Assembly: GCA_900343135.1 (NCBI GenBank)
Contig: OPYK01000010.1
Location: forward strand, 1-64,000
Reading direction: 5' to 3'
Length of the DNA: 64,000 bases
Source: Atopobium massiliense
Lineage (GTDB): Bacteria; Actinomycetota; Coriobacteriia; Coriobacteriales; Atopobiaceae
Positions 27,496-35,473 of the stretch are shown one piece after another. Below the pieces are notes generated by a model. It had not been told where the DNA came from, searched no databases, and worked only from the letters and a program-made list of their open reading frames with translations. Each line of letters begins with the position of its first letter. Positions within the stretch are counted from its first letter, which is position 1. The position numbers and the translations under genes were made by a program.

Positions 27496-29511
27496 TTGGA
27501 GTCGTTATATACAACATATCGTCCGCGTACGTTTACCGAGGTAGTGGGGCAGCAACACGTTGTTGCAACACTTACGCACGCTGTTACGCACAACAAAATT
27601 GCGCACGCATATTTGTTTTGCGGGCCGCGTGGTACGGGCAAAACAACCATGGCGCGCCTGCTTGCTAAGGCGCTTACCTGCACACATACAACCAATCATC
27701 TGCCGTGTGGTGCCTGTGATGCGTGTTTGCAAATTGCACGTGCGCAGCACCCCGATGTGCTTGAGCTCGACGCTGCTTCGCGTACCGGTGTTGACAACGT
27801 GCGCGAAGAAATTCTCAACCGCGTGAGCTATGCTCCTGTTGTTGCGCCCTATAAAATTTTTATTATCGACGAAGTTCACATGCTTACAACCGCGGCGTTT
27901 AATGCGCTGCTCAAAACCATCGAAGAGCCGCCCGCGCACGTTATTTTTATTATGTGCACTACCGAGCCGCAAAAAATTCCCGAAACAATTTTGAGCCGTG
28001 TTCAGCGTTTTGATTTCCACAGTGTTGCTGCAAACGACATGTTTGAGCACCTAAAACACGTATGCGCGAGCGAACACATACAAGCTACCGACGATGCCAT
28101 ATGGGCTATCGTGCATCACGCGCAAGGCGGCATGCGCGATGCGCTGTCGAGTTTGGAGCAGGTGAGTGTGTTTGGCTCGGGCTCTATAGACGCCACGCTT
28201 GTGCGCACGATGTTTGGCGAAACGCAGGACGATGCTCTTGCGCGTCTTACCTGTGCACTGTTAGATGCACGCATGGCGGATGTGTTTCGTTGTGTGTGTA
28301 ATTTTGCCGATACGGGCGAAGATTTATTGCGCTGTGCCCGCGATTTAGCTGCGTTTTTGCGCGACGTATATGCCTGGTATTTGTATGCTACGGCAGCAGG
28401 CGGCGCTGGGGCGGCTGCTGCGACCGATGCGCCTCTTGCAGGCGGGCTTATTAGCTCGTCGCGTAGCGCTGATATGCTGCGCGATTGCAGCAGTCATATC
28501 ACCAGCGAGGAGCAGGCGTTATCGCTGTTATCACATCTAACCGATTTAATTCTTGCGCTTAAAACTGCAGATAATAGGCGTCTTTTGTTTGAATTATTCT
28601 GCTGCAAAATGGCGCTTGAGCACAAAGCGACCCTGCCTGGTGCGCGTCCCGTTGCGAGTGCATCCGCACCTGCTGCTGCACCGCGCCCTGCGCGCGCGCC
28701 TGCTACGCGCCCCGTTGTGGCACATGCTGCTGCACCAGCACCAGCACCAGCGCCAGCGGTTTCTGCTCTGCCGTCACGACCTGCGGCGCAACCCGCACCC
28801 GCGGCTCCCGCTATGCCAACGCAACCTGCACCTGCTGCCGCACCACGTCCTGTGGCGCAATCTGCGCCTGCGGCTGCTTCGCAGCAATCGCCTCAACAGC
28901 GCTGGGAGCACATACTTGCTAGCATGCAGCAGCAAAATCCTGCAACCGGTGCACTGTTGTTGCAGTCGCAGCTTGTGTCAGATGATGCTGATACGCTTGT
29001 TGTAAAACTTCCTGTAGGCTCGGCATTTACCATTAAAATGTTGAGCGACCCAGCAACGCAAGCGCAGCTATATGCCTGGACAACACCAGTGTTTGGCAAA
29101 AAGCGTATCTCATTTGTTGAAAGCTCCGCGCCCGCGCCTGTGTCTAAAGCAGCAGCAGCGCCCCAGGTAGCGGCAGTTTCGCCTACACCTGCACCAGGTT
29201 CAAAGCCCACGCCCGCGCCACAACCTGCACCACAACCAAAGCCACAACCAACACCTCAGCCGGTGCAAACAAGCAGTATGCGTGCGTCTCAAGCGCCAAC
29301 ACCAGCGCAGCAGGCTACAAAGCTACAAGTTGAGGCGACGGCTCCTACTTCGGCCACACAAACACCTCAAGTGCAGGTATCTGGCGTACGTGCTCCCTCA
29401 AAAAAAGAAGAAGCCATTTTAGCGATGCTTACCGAGGTATTTGGCGACAACGTGCGTGCTACCATTACCCCTGCAGAAAACGGCAAACAACCTGCGCAAA
29501 CACAACAGTAA
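27496..29511 (+). CDS. dnaX: DNA polymerase III subunit gamma/tau
   Basis: A 671-residue clamp-loader ATPase. Domain I has Walker A GPRGTGKTT, the zinc-binding cysteines (CGACDACLQ), LELDAASRTGVDNVREEI and Walker B IIDEVHM; the SRC motif is SRVQRFDF. Domains II-III follow to ~residue 375. Residues ~385-460 and ~545-625 are very long Ala/Pro-rich linkers flanking a small folded segment (~460-540). The start appears to be the TTG at 27496 (MESLYTTYRPRTF fits the family exactly) with GAGGGTGA upstream; no in-frame ATG is nearby. A run of seven A at about 29400 near the 3' end is too late to be a programmed gamma frameshift. Upstream of ybaB and recR, the usual order. Confidence 0.95.
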   Translation: MESLYTTYRPRTFTEVVGQQHVVATLTHAVTHNKIAHAYLFCGPRGTGKTTMARLLAKALTCTHTTNHLPCGACDACLQIARAQHPDVLELDAASRTGVDNVREEILNRVSYAPVVAPYKIFIIDEVHMLTTAAFNALLKTIEEPPAHVIFIMCTTEPQKIPETILSRVQRFDFHSVAANDMFEHLKHVCASEHIQATDDAIWAIVHHAQGGMRDALSSLEQVSVFGSGSIDATLVRTMFGETQDDALARLTCALLDARMADVFRCVCNFADTGEDLLRCARDLAAFLRDVYAWYLYATAAGGAGAAAATDAPLAGGLISSSRSADMLRDCSSHITSEEQALSLLSHLTDLILALKTADNRRLLFELFCCKMALEHKATLPGARPVASASAPAAAPRPARAPATRPVVAHAAAPAPAPAPAVSALPSRPAAQPAPAAPAMPTQPAPAAAPRPVAQSAPAAASQQSPQQRWEHILASMQQQNPATGALLLQSQLVSDDADTLVVKLPVGSAFTIKMLSDPATQAQLYAWTTPVFGKKRISFVESSAPAPVSKAAAAPQVAAVSPTPAPGSKPTPAPQPAPQPKPQPTPQPVQTSSMRASQAPTPAQQATKLQVEATAPTSATQTPQVQVSGVRAPSKKEEAILAMLTEVFGDNVRATITPAENGKQPAQTQQ

Positions 29512-29585
29512 CTGGCGGCATACGCGTGCGCGGTATAGAGCGATGCTTGTAAGTCTTACATGTGCGCTTAGTTTACGTAAAAACG

Positions 29586-29612
29586 TTGGTGGCAAAAAAA
29601 TAGAGATACAAT
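29586..29612 (+). promoter_or_regulatory. Candidate promoter for ybaB-recR
   Basis: TTGGTG at 29586-29591 and TACAAT at 29607-29612 are separated by 15 bp, in the 263-base dnaX-ybaB gap. Spacing is short, so this is tentative. Confidence 0.35.
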
Positions 29613-29774
29613 AGCATATGTACCATGTGTTCTGTGCGTTCGTGCAGACAGATTGGTGCCAGTCTACACATAGGTTGTGTACGACTTGCGCGGCACTCGC
29701 AGCATGGCATGTGCAGCGTGGCGTACGCGCATGCGGTTTGTCCGTGTAGTACTAACGAACTAAAGGAGCTACAT

Positions 29775-30083
29775 ATGAACATGCAGCAAATGATGAAACA
29801 GGCTCAAACAATGCAAAAGCGCCTGATGGACGCCCAAAGCAAGCTTAAGGAAATACCGGTGAGTGCGTCTGCAGGTGGCGGCATGGTAAAGGTTGAGGGC
29901 ACGGCAGATGGCCACATTACCTCAATTGTGCTCGACCCCGATGCACTTAATCCCGAGGATGTTGAACTTCTTCAGGATAGTATTTTGGCAGCGGTGAGCG
30001 AGTGCTTAACTCGCGCACAACAAACTGCCGACCAGCAAATGGGTGCCATTACCGGCGGCATGAATATTCCGGGTCTATTTTAG
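29775..30083 (+). CDS. YbaB/EbfC nucleoid-associated protein
   Basis: A 102-residue YbaB/EbfC protein: MQQMMKQAQTMQKRLMDAQ coiled N-terminus, central VSASAGGGMVKVEGTADGHI strands, and the MGAITGGMNIPGLF C-terminus diagnostic for the family. It forms dimers that bind DNA and is nearly always encoded between dnaX and recR, as here. AAAGGAG precedes the ATG at 29775. Confidence 0.95.
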   Translation: MNMQQMMKQAQTMQKRLMDAQSKLKEIPVSASAGGGMVKVEGTADGHITSIVLDPDALNPEDVELLQDSILAAVSECLTRAQQTADQQMGAITGGMNIPGLF

Positions 30084-30091
30084 GTGCACGT

Positions 30092-30691
30092 ATGCAACAA
30101 TCGTGTGCTGCACTGCAATGTGTGCTCGATGAGTTTGGTAAACTGCCTGGTATAGGCCCCAAATCGGCGGCACGTATTGCATATTTTTTAATGGAACAAC
30201 CAACGCAAGATGCAACGCGTTTAGCTCAGGCAATAATTCGTCTTAAAGATGAGGTGCATTTTTGCCCGGTGTGTTTTACCTATGCCACCGACGATTTATG
30301 CACGTACTGCAGCGATTCTTCGCGCGACACCACCACAATTTGTGTGGTTGCCGAGCCAAAAGACGTTGCCGCCATCGAAAACACCCATGCTTACCACGGG
30401 TTATATCACGTGCTTGGCGGCGTTATTTCGCCTATGGACAATATTGGACCTGAGGAGCTGCACGTAGCGGAGCTTACACGGCGTCTTGCAAATCAAACGG
30501 TACACGAGGTTATTTTAGCAACGAGTCCAAATGTTGAGGGCGAAACCACTGCTATATATCTTGCGCGGTTACTTAAACCCTTAGGGGTAACCACAACGAG
30601 GCTTGCAAGTGGGCTTCCGGTTGGTGGCGACCTTGAATATGCGGACGAAGTTACGTTAGGGAGAGCTATTGAGGCACGCCGTGAGCTATAA
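30092..30691 (+). CDS. recR: Recombination mediator RecR
   Basis: A 199-residue RecR. The N-terminal helix-hairpin-helix (LGKLPGIGPKSAARIAYFL-like), the four-cysteine zinc motif CPVCFTYATDDLCTYC, the Toprim domain (ICVVAEPKDVAAIENTHAYHGLYHVLGG) and the C-terminal Walker-like block are all present. It works with RecF/RecO to load RecA at gaps. It starts nine bases after ybaB and its last 11 bases overlap the next gene. Confidence 0.96.
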   Translation: MQQSCAALQCVLDEFGKLPGIGPKSAARIAYFLMEQPTQDATRLAQAIIRLKDEVHFCPVCFTYATDDLCTYCSDSSRDTTTICVVAEPKDVAAIENTHAYHGLYHVLGGVISPMDNIGPEELHVAELTRRLANQTVHEVILATSPNVEGETTAIYLARLLKPLGVTTTRLASGLPVGGDLEYADEVTLGRAIEARREL

Positions 30692-31583
30692 CCAATCAAC
30701 ACATCGCACACAACCCAGCCATGCGCGCAGCAGCCGGCCGGCACAAAGCCCGGTTTCGTCTGGTTTTGCGCCAGGCGCGCAGGTGCCAGGCGCTGAGGCG
30801 CCGGCTGGGCAGCAGGCAATTTCGCAGCTCCAAGCAGGTGCTGGTGCAAAAATCGAAACGCGTCGTACGGCTCGCGTTCTTGCGCACAATTCAAACGTGC
30901 AACGCACACGCACAAAGCAGCATGCCCGCGTGCTTAACGAAGCAAAAAACATGCATGTATCGGCAGATAAGCTTTCGCGGCTTACGGGTCGTGCGCGCAG
31001 GAATCTTATGCAAATGGCAGCATATTCGCGTGAGCATACGGCCGCTGATACGCAGCCAAAGGTGCCGATGCCGCTGTATAAAAAGCTTATCGTTATTGTA
31101 TGTTCACTCGTTAGTTTATGTGTTGTTGCGGCGATAATTTGGGTTGCTTCTATTGCTCTTGAGCCCGATGAACCTCAAGAACGGCTTGCTCCCGAAGCAG
31201 AAACGCAGCAGGCTCAAAGTGACGAAAACATTATTTATCGTGGGCTTACGTATTATATTGAGCAGGGCAATGACGGCGTGTATACGCTTATGTCAGCGCC
31301 AAAAAAAGGCTCGCAAGATGCCACAGCACTTTGCAAGCTTAGTGGTACACCCGTTCAGATGTTATTGTATAATGGCGCGCTTGTTATACCAGAAAATAAG
31401 AGCGATGGAACGTGGGATATTATTGCTTACACGATGGGGTTAGGCGCTGAACCAACGCAGGTTACCGACAAAGACGGCGCTGCCCTTGTAAAACAGGGGA
31501 GCATTTCTCGCGTGAAGCTTGAAGGAGCAAGCCTTCACGTTACCGACGATGCGGGTAAAGAAACCACCGTTATGCTGGGATAA
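30681..31583 (+). CDS. Unknown single-pass membrane protein
   Basis: A 300-residue protein I cannot assign. Residues ~1-135 are hydrophilic, Gln/Ala/Arg-rich and probably cytoplasmic; one strong membrane helix (KLIVIVCSLVSLCVVAAIIW) follows at ~140-165; residues ~170-300 look like a small extracytoplasmic beta domain (YYIEQGNDGVYTLMSAP, GDAGKETTVML-type strands). The GTG at 30681 overlaps recR by 11 bases and has GAGG six bases upstream, so translation is probably coupled to recR; a TTG at 30669 is an alternative. Topology is type II (N-in). Nothing suggests a role in recombination beyond the coupling. Confidence 0.65.
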   Translation: MSYNQSTHRTQPSHARSSRPAQSPVSSGFAPGAQVPGAEAPAGQQAISQLQAGAGAKIETRRTARVLAHNSNVQRTRTKQHARVLNEAKNMHVSADKLSRLTGRARRNLMQMAAYSREHTAADTQPKVPMPLYKKLIVIVCSLVSLCVVAAIIWVASIALEPDEPQERLAPEAETQQAQSDENIIYRGLTYYIEQGNDGVYTLMSAPKKGSQDATALCKLSGTPVQMLLYNGALVIPENKSDGTWDIIAYTMGLGAEPTQVTDKDGAALVKQGSISRVKLEGASLHVTDDAGKETTVMLG

Positions 31584-31626
31584 TGCTGTGAGCATCACAA
31601 TTCATTCAAAACTTCTAAATTAACAC

Positions 31627-31656
31627 TAGACAAACAGGCTCCATTACAGGTATTAT
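31627..31656 (+). promoter_or_regulatory. Sigma-A promoter for tRNA-Asp
   Basis: TAGACA (31627-31632) and TATTAT (31651-31656) with an 18-bp spacer, ending 19 bases before the tRNA 5' end. Confidence 0.65.
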
Positions 31657-31675
31657 AGCATCTGCAACTACGCAC

Positions 31676-31752
<77 letters not shown>

Positions 31753-31764
31753 TTCGAATATGCA

Positions 31765-31792
31765 AGCTCCGGGTAACTCCGGAGCTTTTTTT
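31765..31792 (+). terminator. Rho-independent terminator after tRNA-Asp
   Basis: AGCTCCGG at 31765-31772 pairs with CCGGAGCT at 31779-31786, loop of six bases, followed by seven T. Confidence 0.92.
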
Positions 31793-31949
31793 GTATCCGT
31801 ATAGGCTGTTGTGCATAGGCGATTGTACACAGACTATTGTGTACACGCTGCTGTGTTAACGCCGCTGCTACCAGTCAGTTTGCCACCTTTCGGTTATGCT
31901 GCGCGGCTGCGTAGTTATCCTGTTGTCTATCGTAAGAGGTATCTGTAAC

Positions 31950-32717
31950 GTGCTCGATACAACGCGTCCTCAGCATGCATGCACCACCTGCAATAAGCTG
32001 GCTGTATTCGACCTTGATGGAACTATCATAGATACACAATCGGGCGCCTGTTTTGCTCGCTATTTGTTTCAGCACCGCCTGCTGTCGCTGCTGGATAGTC
32101 TTCGTCTTGTGTGGTGGGCGTTTTGCTACGTGTTTCACGTGCCTACAAATCAGGCAAAGGCGCGCAGCATTTTGTTTAATCGACTTGTTGGCATGTCTCA
32201 GCATGGTGTCGCTCAGCTTATGCACGATTTTCACGAGCAGGTGCTCGCGCATCATTATCTTCCGCAAGCGCTGAAGGAAATTTCCAAGCGACAACAAGAG
32301 GGCTGCACCATTTTGGTTGTGTCGGCTACGTTTTACAGCATTGCCAAGCAGGTGTGCGATAATTTGGGGCTCGACGGCGTTATTGCAACGCGCATGGTGT
32401 ACGATGCCAATAATTGTGTAACAAACCAGGTAGATGGCGTAGTTATTGAGGGCGACGAAAAAGTGCTCGGCGTAAAGCGATGGATTGCACAGCATGTAGC
32501 GTCTGCGCATGGCGCACGTGAGCAAGGTACGGATGGTTTGCCTGCGTGTGATCCTTCCGCTTCGTGCCTGCCTGTTCCTCTTTATGCGTATGGCGACCAC
32601 CACTCCGACAAGCACCTACTTCGTTTTGCTCAGCATGCATGTGCTGTTAATCCCGATAGGTCGCTTCGTGCTATTGCGCGCCATGAAGGTTGGGATATTG
32701 TTGAGTGGACAAAATAA
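31950..32717 (+). CDS. HAD-IB family phosphatase (SerB-like)
   Basis: A ~255-residue haloacid-dehalogenase hydrolase of subfamily IB. Motif I is VFDLDGTIIDT, motif II is VVSAT, the motif III lysine is in EKVLGVKRW and motif IV is YGDHHSD. The cap is a helical insertion typical of SerB-like enzymes; the substrate could be a phosphoserine, a prenyl or lysophospholipid phosphate. A Ser/Pro/Cys-rich loop (~205-220) precedes motif IV. I prefer the GTG at 31950, with AAGAGGT upstream, to the ATG at 31896, which lacks a ribosome site. The MutY-like gene overlaps or abuts its 3' end. Confidence 0.82.
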   Translation: MLDTTRPQHACTTCNKLAVFDLDGTIIDTQSGACFARYLFQHRLLSLLDSLRLVWWAFCYVFHVPTNQAKARSILFNRLVGMSQHGVAQLMHDFHEQVLAHHYLPQALKEISKRQQEGCTILVVSATFYSIAKQVCDNLGLDGVIATRMVYDANNCVTNQVDGVVIEGDEKVLGVKRWIAQHVASAHGAREQGTDGLPACDPSASCLPVPLYAYGDHHSDKHLLRFAQHACAVNPDRSLRAIARHEGWDIVEWTK

Positions 32718-33729
32718 GAGCCATACCAGCAAGCCCGCTGCCACTACAGATGCAGCCTTCGCACCTGCAACCATCCCAAACGCAATTAACCCTTCGCCCA
32801 CATCGCTTTGTCGCAGCGCGATTGCAGGACGCACGAATATAGGTGTGTGTTCACGCGACCAACTTTACCAGCTTATTTACAAAATTTCTCAAGCTGCCGA
32901 TACGTTGTACCGCGATTTTCCGTGGCGCAACACAACCGACCCCTATGCCATTTGGATTTCTGAGGTTATGTTGCAGCAAACGCAAACTGCGCGTGTGGCG
33001 CTGCGCTGGCAGGAATGGCTTGAGCAATTTCCTACGGTTGACGTGCTTGCACAAGCGCAAACTGCCGACGTGCTACGTGCTTGGCAGGGTATGGGCTATA
33101 ACCGTCGCGCGCTGTATGTGCTGAAAACCGCACAAATCATTTCGGCGCACGGTGGCGTTTTTCCGCAAACCACAGCCGAGCTTGTGCAGCTTCCAGGTAT
33201 TGGAGCTGCAACAGCAGCTGGTATCTGCGCATTTGCGTGGAATCGTCATTGCGCGTATCTCGAAACCAACGTGCGATCTGTGTTATTGCACGAGCTTTTT
33301 CCCCACGAAGACCAGGTATCCGACCGTGAGCTCATTACATTTGTTGATGCGCTTTGCCCCGACGATGCCCCGCGCACGTCACGCGCATTGCATACACCGC
33401 GCATGTGGAATTACGCACTTCTCGATTATGGCGTGTGGCTCAAGCAGCACGTAAGCAATCCTTCGCGGCGTTCGCGCAGCTATACAAAGCAGTCGAAGTT
33501 TGAGGGCAGCCATCGCCAAAAACGTGCGGCACTTGTGCGCATATTGCTTGATAGCCGTGCGGCAAACGATTCGCATGCTATGACTACGGCGCGCGCATGT
33601 GAGCTTTTGTGTGATGAAGAAGTGCGCGCTGGACGCTCTCCAGTAAGCGAGGACTATGTTGAGCAGCTGCTCTGCGAGCTGCGTGCGCAAGATTTTTGCA
33701 CCTTTTGCGATGGAAGCTGGCAGGTATAG
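32683..33729 (+). CDS. MutY-like DNA glycosylase lacking the iron-sulfur cluster
   Basis: A HhH-GPD base-excision glycosylase resembling MutY: FPWRNTTDPYAIWISEVMLQQTQT (with the catalytic Glu), LRAWQGMGYNRRA and the hairpin LPGIGAATAAGI. Two departures are clear. The position of the catalytic Asp (usually LDxNVxRV) reads LETNVRSV, so it is Glu. The C-terminal CX6CX2CX5C cluster-binding loop is absent; after NYALLDYGVWLKQ the sequence is basic and cysteine-free. The MutY NUDIX-like OG-recognition domain is also missing, replaced by a short winged-helix-like tail (~270-345). It may excise adenine opposite 8-oxoG or act on another lesion. Start uncertain: the ATG at 32683 lacks a ribosome site; TTG codons at 32698 and 32701 follow GAAGG. 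It overlaps the HAD gene. Confidence 0.75.
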   Translation: MKVGILLSGQNKSHTSKPAATTDAAFAPATIPNAINPSPTSLCRSAIAGRTNIGVCSRDQLYQLIYKISQAADTLYRDFPWRNTTDPYAIWISEVMLQQTQTARVALRWQEWLEQFPTVDVLAQAQTADVLRAWQGMGYNRRALYVLKTAQIISAHGGVFPQTTAELVQLPGIGAATAAGICAFAWNRHCAYLETNVRSVLLHELFPHEDQVSDRELITFVDALCPDDAPRTSRALHTPRMWNYALLDYGVWLKQHVSNPSRRSRSYTKQSKFEGSHRQKRAALVRILLDSRAANDSHAMTTARACELLCDEEVRAGRSPVSEDYVEQLLCELRAQDFCTFCDGSWQV

Positions 33730-33782
33730 CGCACGCGGCGTGCAATGACCTGCGCAGGAGTGTACATTCAAAAACATTTATC

Positions 33783-33813
33783 AAAAAAATTATTAAAAAA
33801 ATTTTCAAAAAAA
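33783..33813. promoter_or_regulatory. Three phased A7 tracts upstream of nrdF
   Basis: Seven-A runs start at 33783, 33795 and 33807, each 12 bp apart and each followed by TT. Phased A-tracts bend DNA and can act as UP elements. They lie ~115 bases before the nrdF start, upstream of the expected promoter. The following stretch, ACATCAACATATTGTGG (33869-33885), loosely resembles half of an NrdR box but is not convincing. Confidence 0.45.
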
Positions 33814-33926
33814 TTTAGGCATGCAAGCTGCGGCTGAATAACAACATGCAGTATAGGGTATCCTTGTTTACATCAACATATTGTGGTAGGGTACTGTACC
33901 TGTTACCGCATTTTGAAAGGAAGGGT

Positions 33927-34982
33927 ATGTCACAATCAACGCCGCTTACTAATTCAGCTGTTTCTTCATCGTATGCCCGCGCGTTTGCATCGTCGCAGTC
34001 GCCTGTTGAGTTTGCGTATGAGCCGCACGCTGCGCACATGCGTGCCATTAACTGGAACCGCATTGTCGACGATAAGGACCTCGAAGTATGGAATCGTGTA
34101 ACGCAAAATTTTTGGCTACCCGAAAATATTCCCGTTTCGAACGATTTGCCCTCGTGGAATACGCTCGATGAGCGCTGGCAGCAGCTTATTATTCGCACGT
34201 TTACGGGCTTAACACTGCTTGATACGGTGCAGGCGTCTGTTGGCGACGTTGCACAGATTCGTCACGCGATTACCGACATCGAACAGGCAAACTACGCCAA
34301 CTTTGCGTTTATGGTTGCGGTACATGCGCGCAGCTACGGCACTATTTTTTCTACTTTGTGCTCAAGTGAACAAATAGACGAGGCACAGGCTTGGGTTGTA
34401 CATAACGACGCTTTGCAGGCGCGTGCACAAGCGCTTATTCCATACTACACGCAGGACGACGCGCTAAAAAGCAAAGTGGCGGCGGCTCTTATGCCCGGAT
34501 TTTTGCTGTATGGTGGCTTTTACCTGCCGTTTTATTTGTCGGCTCGCGGCAAGCTTCCCAACACGTCCGATATGATTCGCCTTATTTTGCGCGATAAAGT
34601 TATGCACAACTATTACAGTGGCTATAAATATCAGCAAAAACTTAAGCGCCTGGCAGCAGACGAGCAAGCAGCCATGAAGGAGTTTGTGTTTGACCTGCTC
34701 TACCACCTTATTGATCTTGAAAAGACCTATCTGTGCGAGTTGTACGATGGTTTTGACTTGGCGGACGATGCCATTGCGTTTAGTTTGTATAATGCAGGCA
34801 AGTTTTTGCAAAATCTTGGATACGACTCACCCTTTACTGCGCAAGAAACGCACATTGAGCCTGAGGTATTTGCGCAGCTCTCTGCCCGTGCCGACGAAAA
34901 CCACGATTTCTTTAGCGGGAGCGGTTCTTCGTACGTAATAGGAACGGCGGAGGAAACAACCGACGAGGATTGGGAATTTTAG
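33927..34982 (+). CDS. nrdF: Ribonucleotide reductase radical subunit, class Ie (VPK) type
   Basis: A 351-residue R2 subunit, closest in layout to class Ib NrdF. Three of the four metal-ligand glutamates are replaced: FMVAVHARSY has Val130 where FMESVH has Glu, LMPGFLLYGGFY has Pro190 where LESFLFYSGFY has Glu, and LRDKVMHNYYSGYKYQ has Lys224 where RDEAVHGYY has Glu. Asp99, His133 and His227 remain, as does Tyr137, the radical tyrosine position. Val-Pro-Lys at these places defines one group of class Ie enzymes, first described in Mesoplasma, which use a metal-free DOPA radical made from this tyrosine with NrdI. GAAAGGAAG precedes the ATG at 33927; an upstream frame to 33846 is not used. First gene of nrdF-nrdI-nrdE; nrdI follows with no gap. 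Confidence 0.93.
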   Translation: MSQSTPLTNSAVSSSYARAFASSQSPVEFAYEPHAAHMRAINWNRIVDDKDLEVWNRVTQNFWLPENIPVSNDLPSWNTLDERWQQLIIRTFTGLTLLDTVQASVGDVAQIRHAITDIEQANYANFAFMVAVHARSYGTIFSTLCSSEQIDEAQAWVVHNDALQARAQALIPYYTQDDALKSKVAAALMPGFLLYGGFYLPFYLSARGKLPNTSDMIRLILRDKVMHNYYSGYKYQQKLKRLAADEQAAMKEFVFDLLYHLIDLEKTYLCELYDGFDLADDAIAFSLYNAGKFLQNLGYDSPFTAQETHIEPEVFAQLSARADENHDFFSGSGSSYVIGTAEETTDEDWEF

Positions 34983-35465
34983 ATGAACATCGTTTATTTT
35001 TCGTCTACATCGGAAAACACGCACCGGTTTGTGCAAAAGCTGCGTTTTGATGCACCGAGCGGCTCGGCTATTTCTCCGCGTGCCTTGCGCATACCGATAG
35101 ACCCATCCGTGCAGCTTGAGGTACATGAACCCTACATTCTTATTTGTCCTACGTATGCGGGCGGCGGCACGTCCCGCTGCGGCAAGGTGGATACAACGGG
35201 TGCTGTTCCCAAGCAGGTAATTCACTTTCTTAACAAGTATGAAAATCGCTCACTGTGCCGCGCGGTTATTAGCAGCGGAAACACCAATTTTGGTGACAGT
35301 TTTGCGATTGCTGGACCAATTATTGCACACAAGGTTGGTGTACCGCTCATTTTTCAGTTTGAACTTTCGGGAACTATGGAAGATGTTGCGCTTGTTTCAC
35401 AACTTGTGACCGAAGAAATAACAATTGAGCAGGCGCAGAATGCCTGCACGCACGTCAAACGATAG
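34983..35465 (+). CDS. nrdI: NrdI flavodoxin-like protein
   Basis: A 160-residue flavodoxin-like NrdI. The FMN-phosphate loop is FSSTSENTHRFVQKL; the isoalloxazine loops include ICPTYAGGG and SGNTNFGDSFAIAG, all typical. NrdI supplies superoxide to activate the R2 subunit in class Ib and, as known for class Ie, drives the conversion of tyrosine to DOPA. The ATG directly follows the nrdF TAG, and nrdE starts eight bases after its stop. It is slightly longer than many NrdI proteins. Confidence 0.95.
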   Translation: MNIVYFSSTSENTHRFVQKLRFDAPSGSAISPRALRIPIDPSVQLEVHEPYILICPTYAGGGTSRCGKVDTTGAVPKQVIHFLNKYENRSLCRAVISSGNTNFGDSFAIAGPIIAHKVGVPLIFQFELSGTMEDVALVSQLVTEEITIEQAQNACTHVKR

Positions 35466-35473
35466 GAACGCAT

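Noticed and set aside
29397-29410. Programmed frameshift site in dnaX (seven A followed by GAAG)
   Set aside because: It lies in the last 40 codons, far past where a gamma product would end, and no stimulatory hairpin is evident.
33860-33890. NrdR box upstream of nrdF
   Set aside because: AACATATTGTGG matches only part of the ACACTATATATAGTGT-type consensus, and a second box is lacking.
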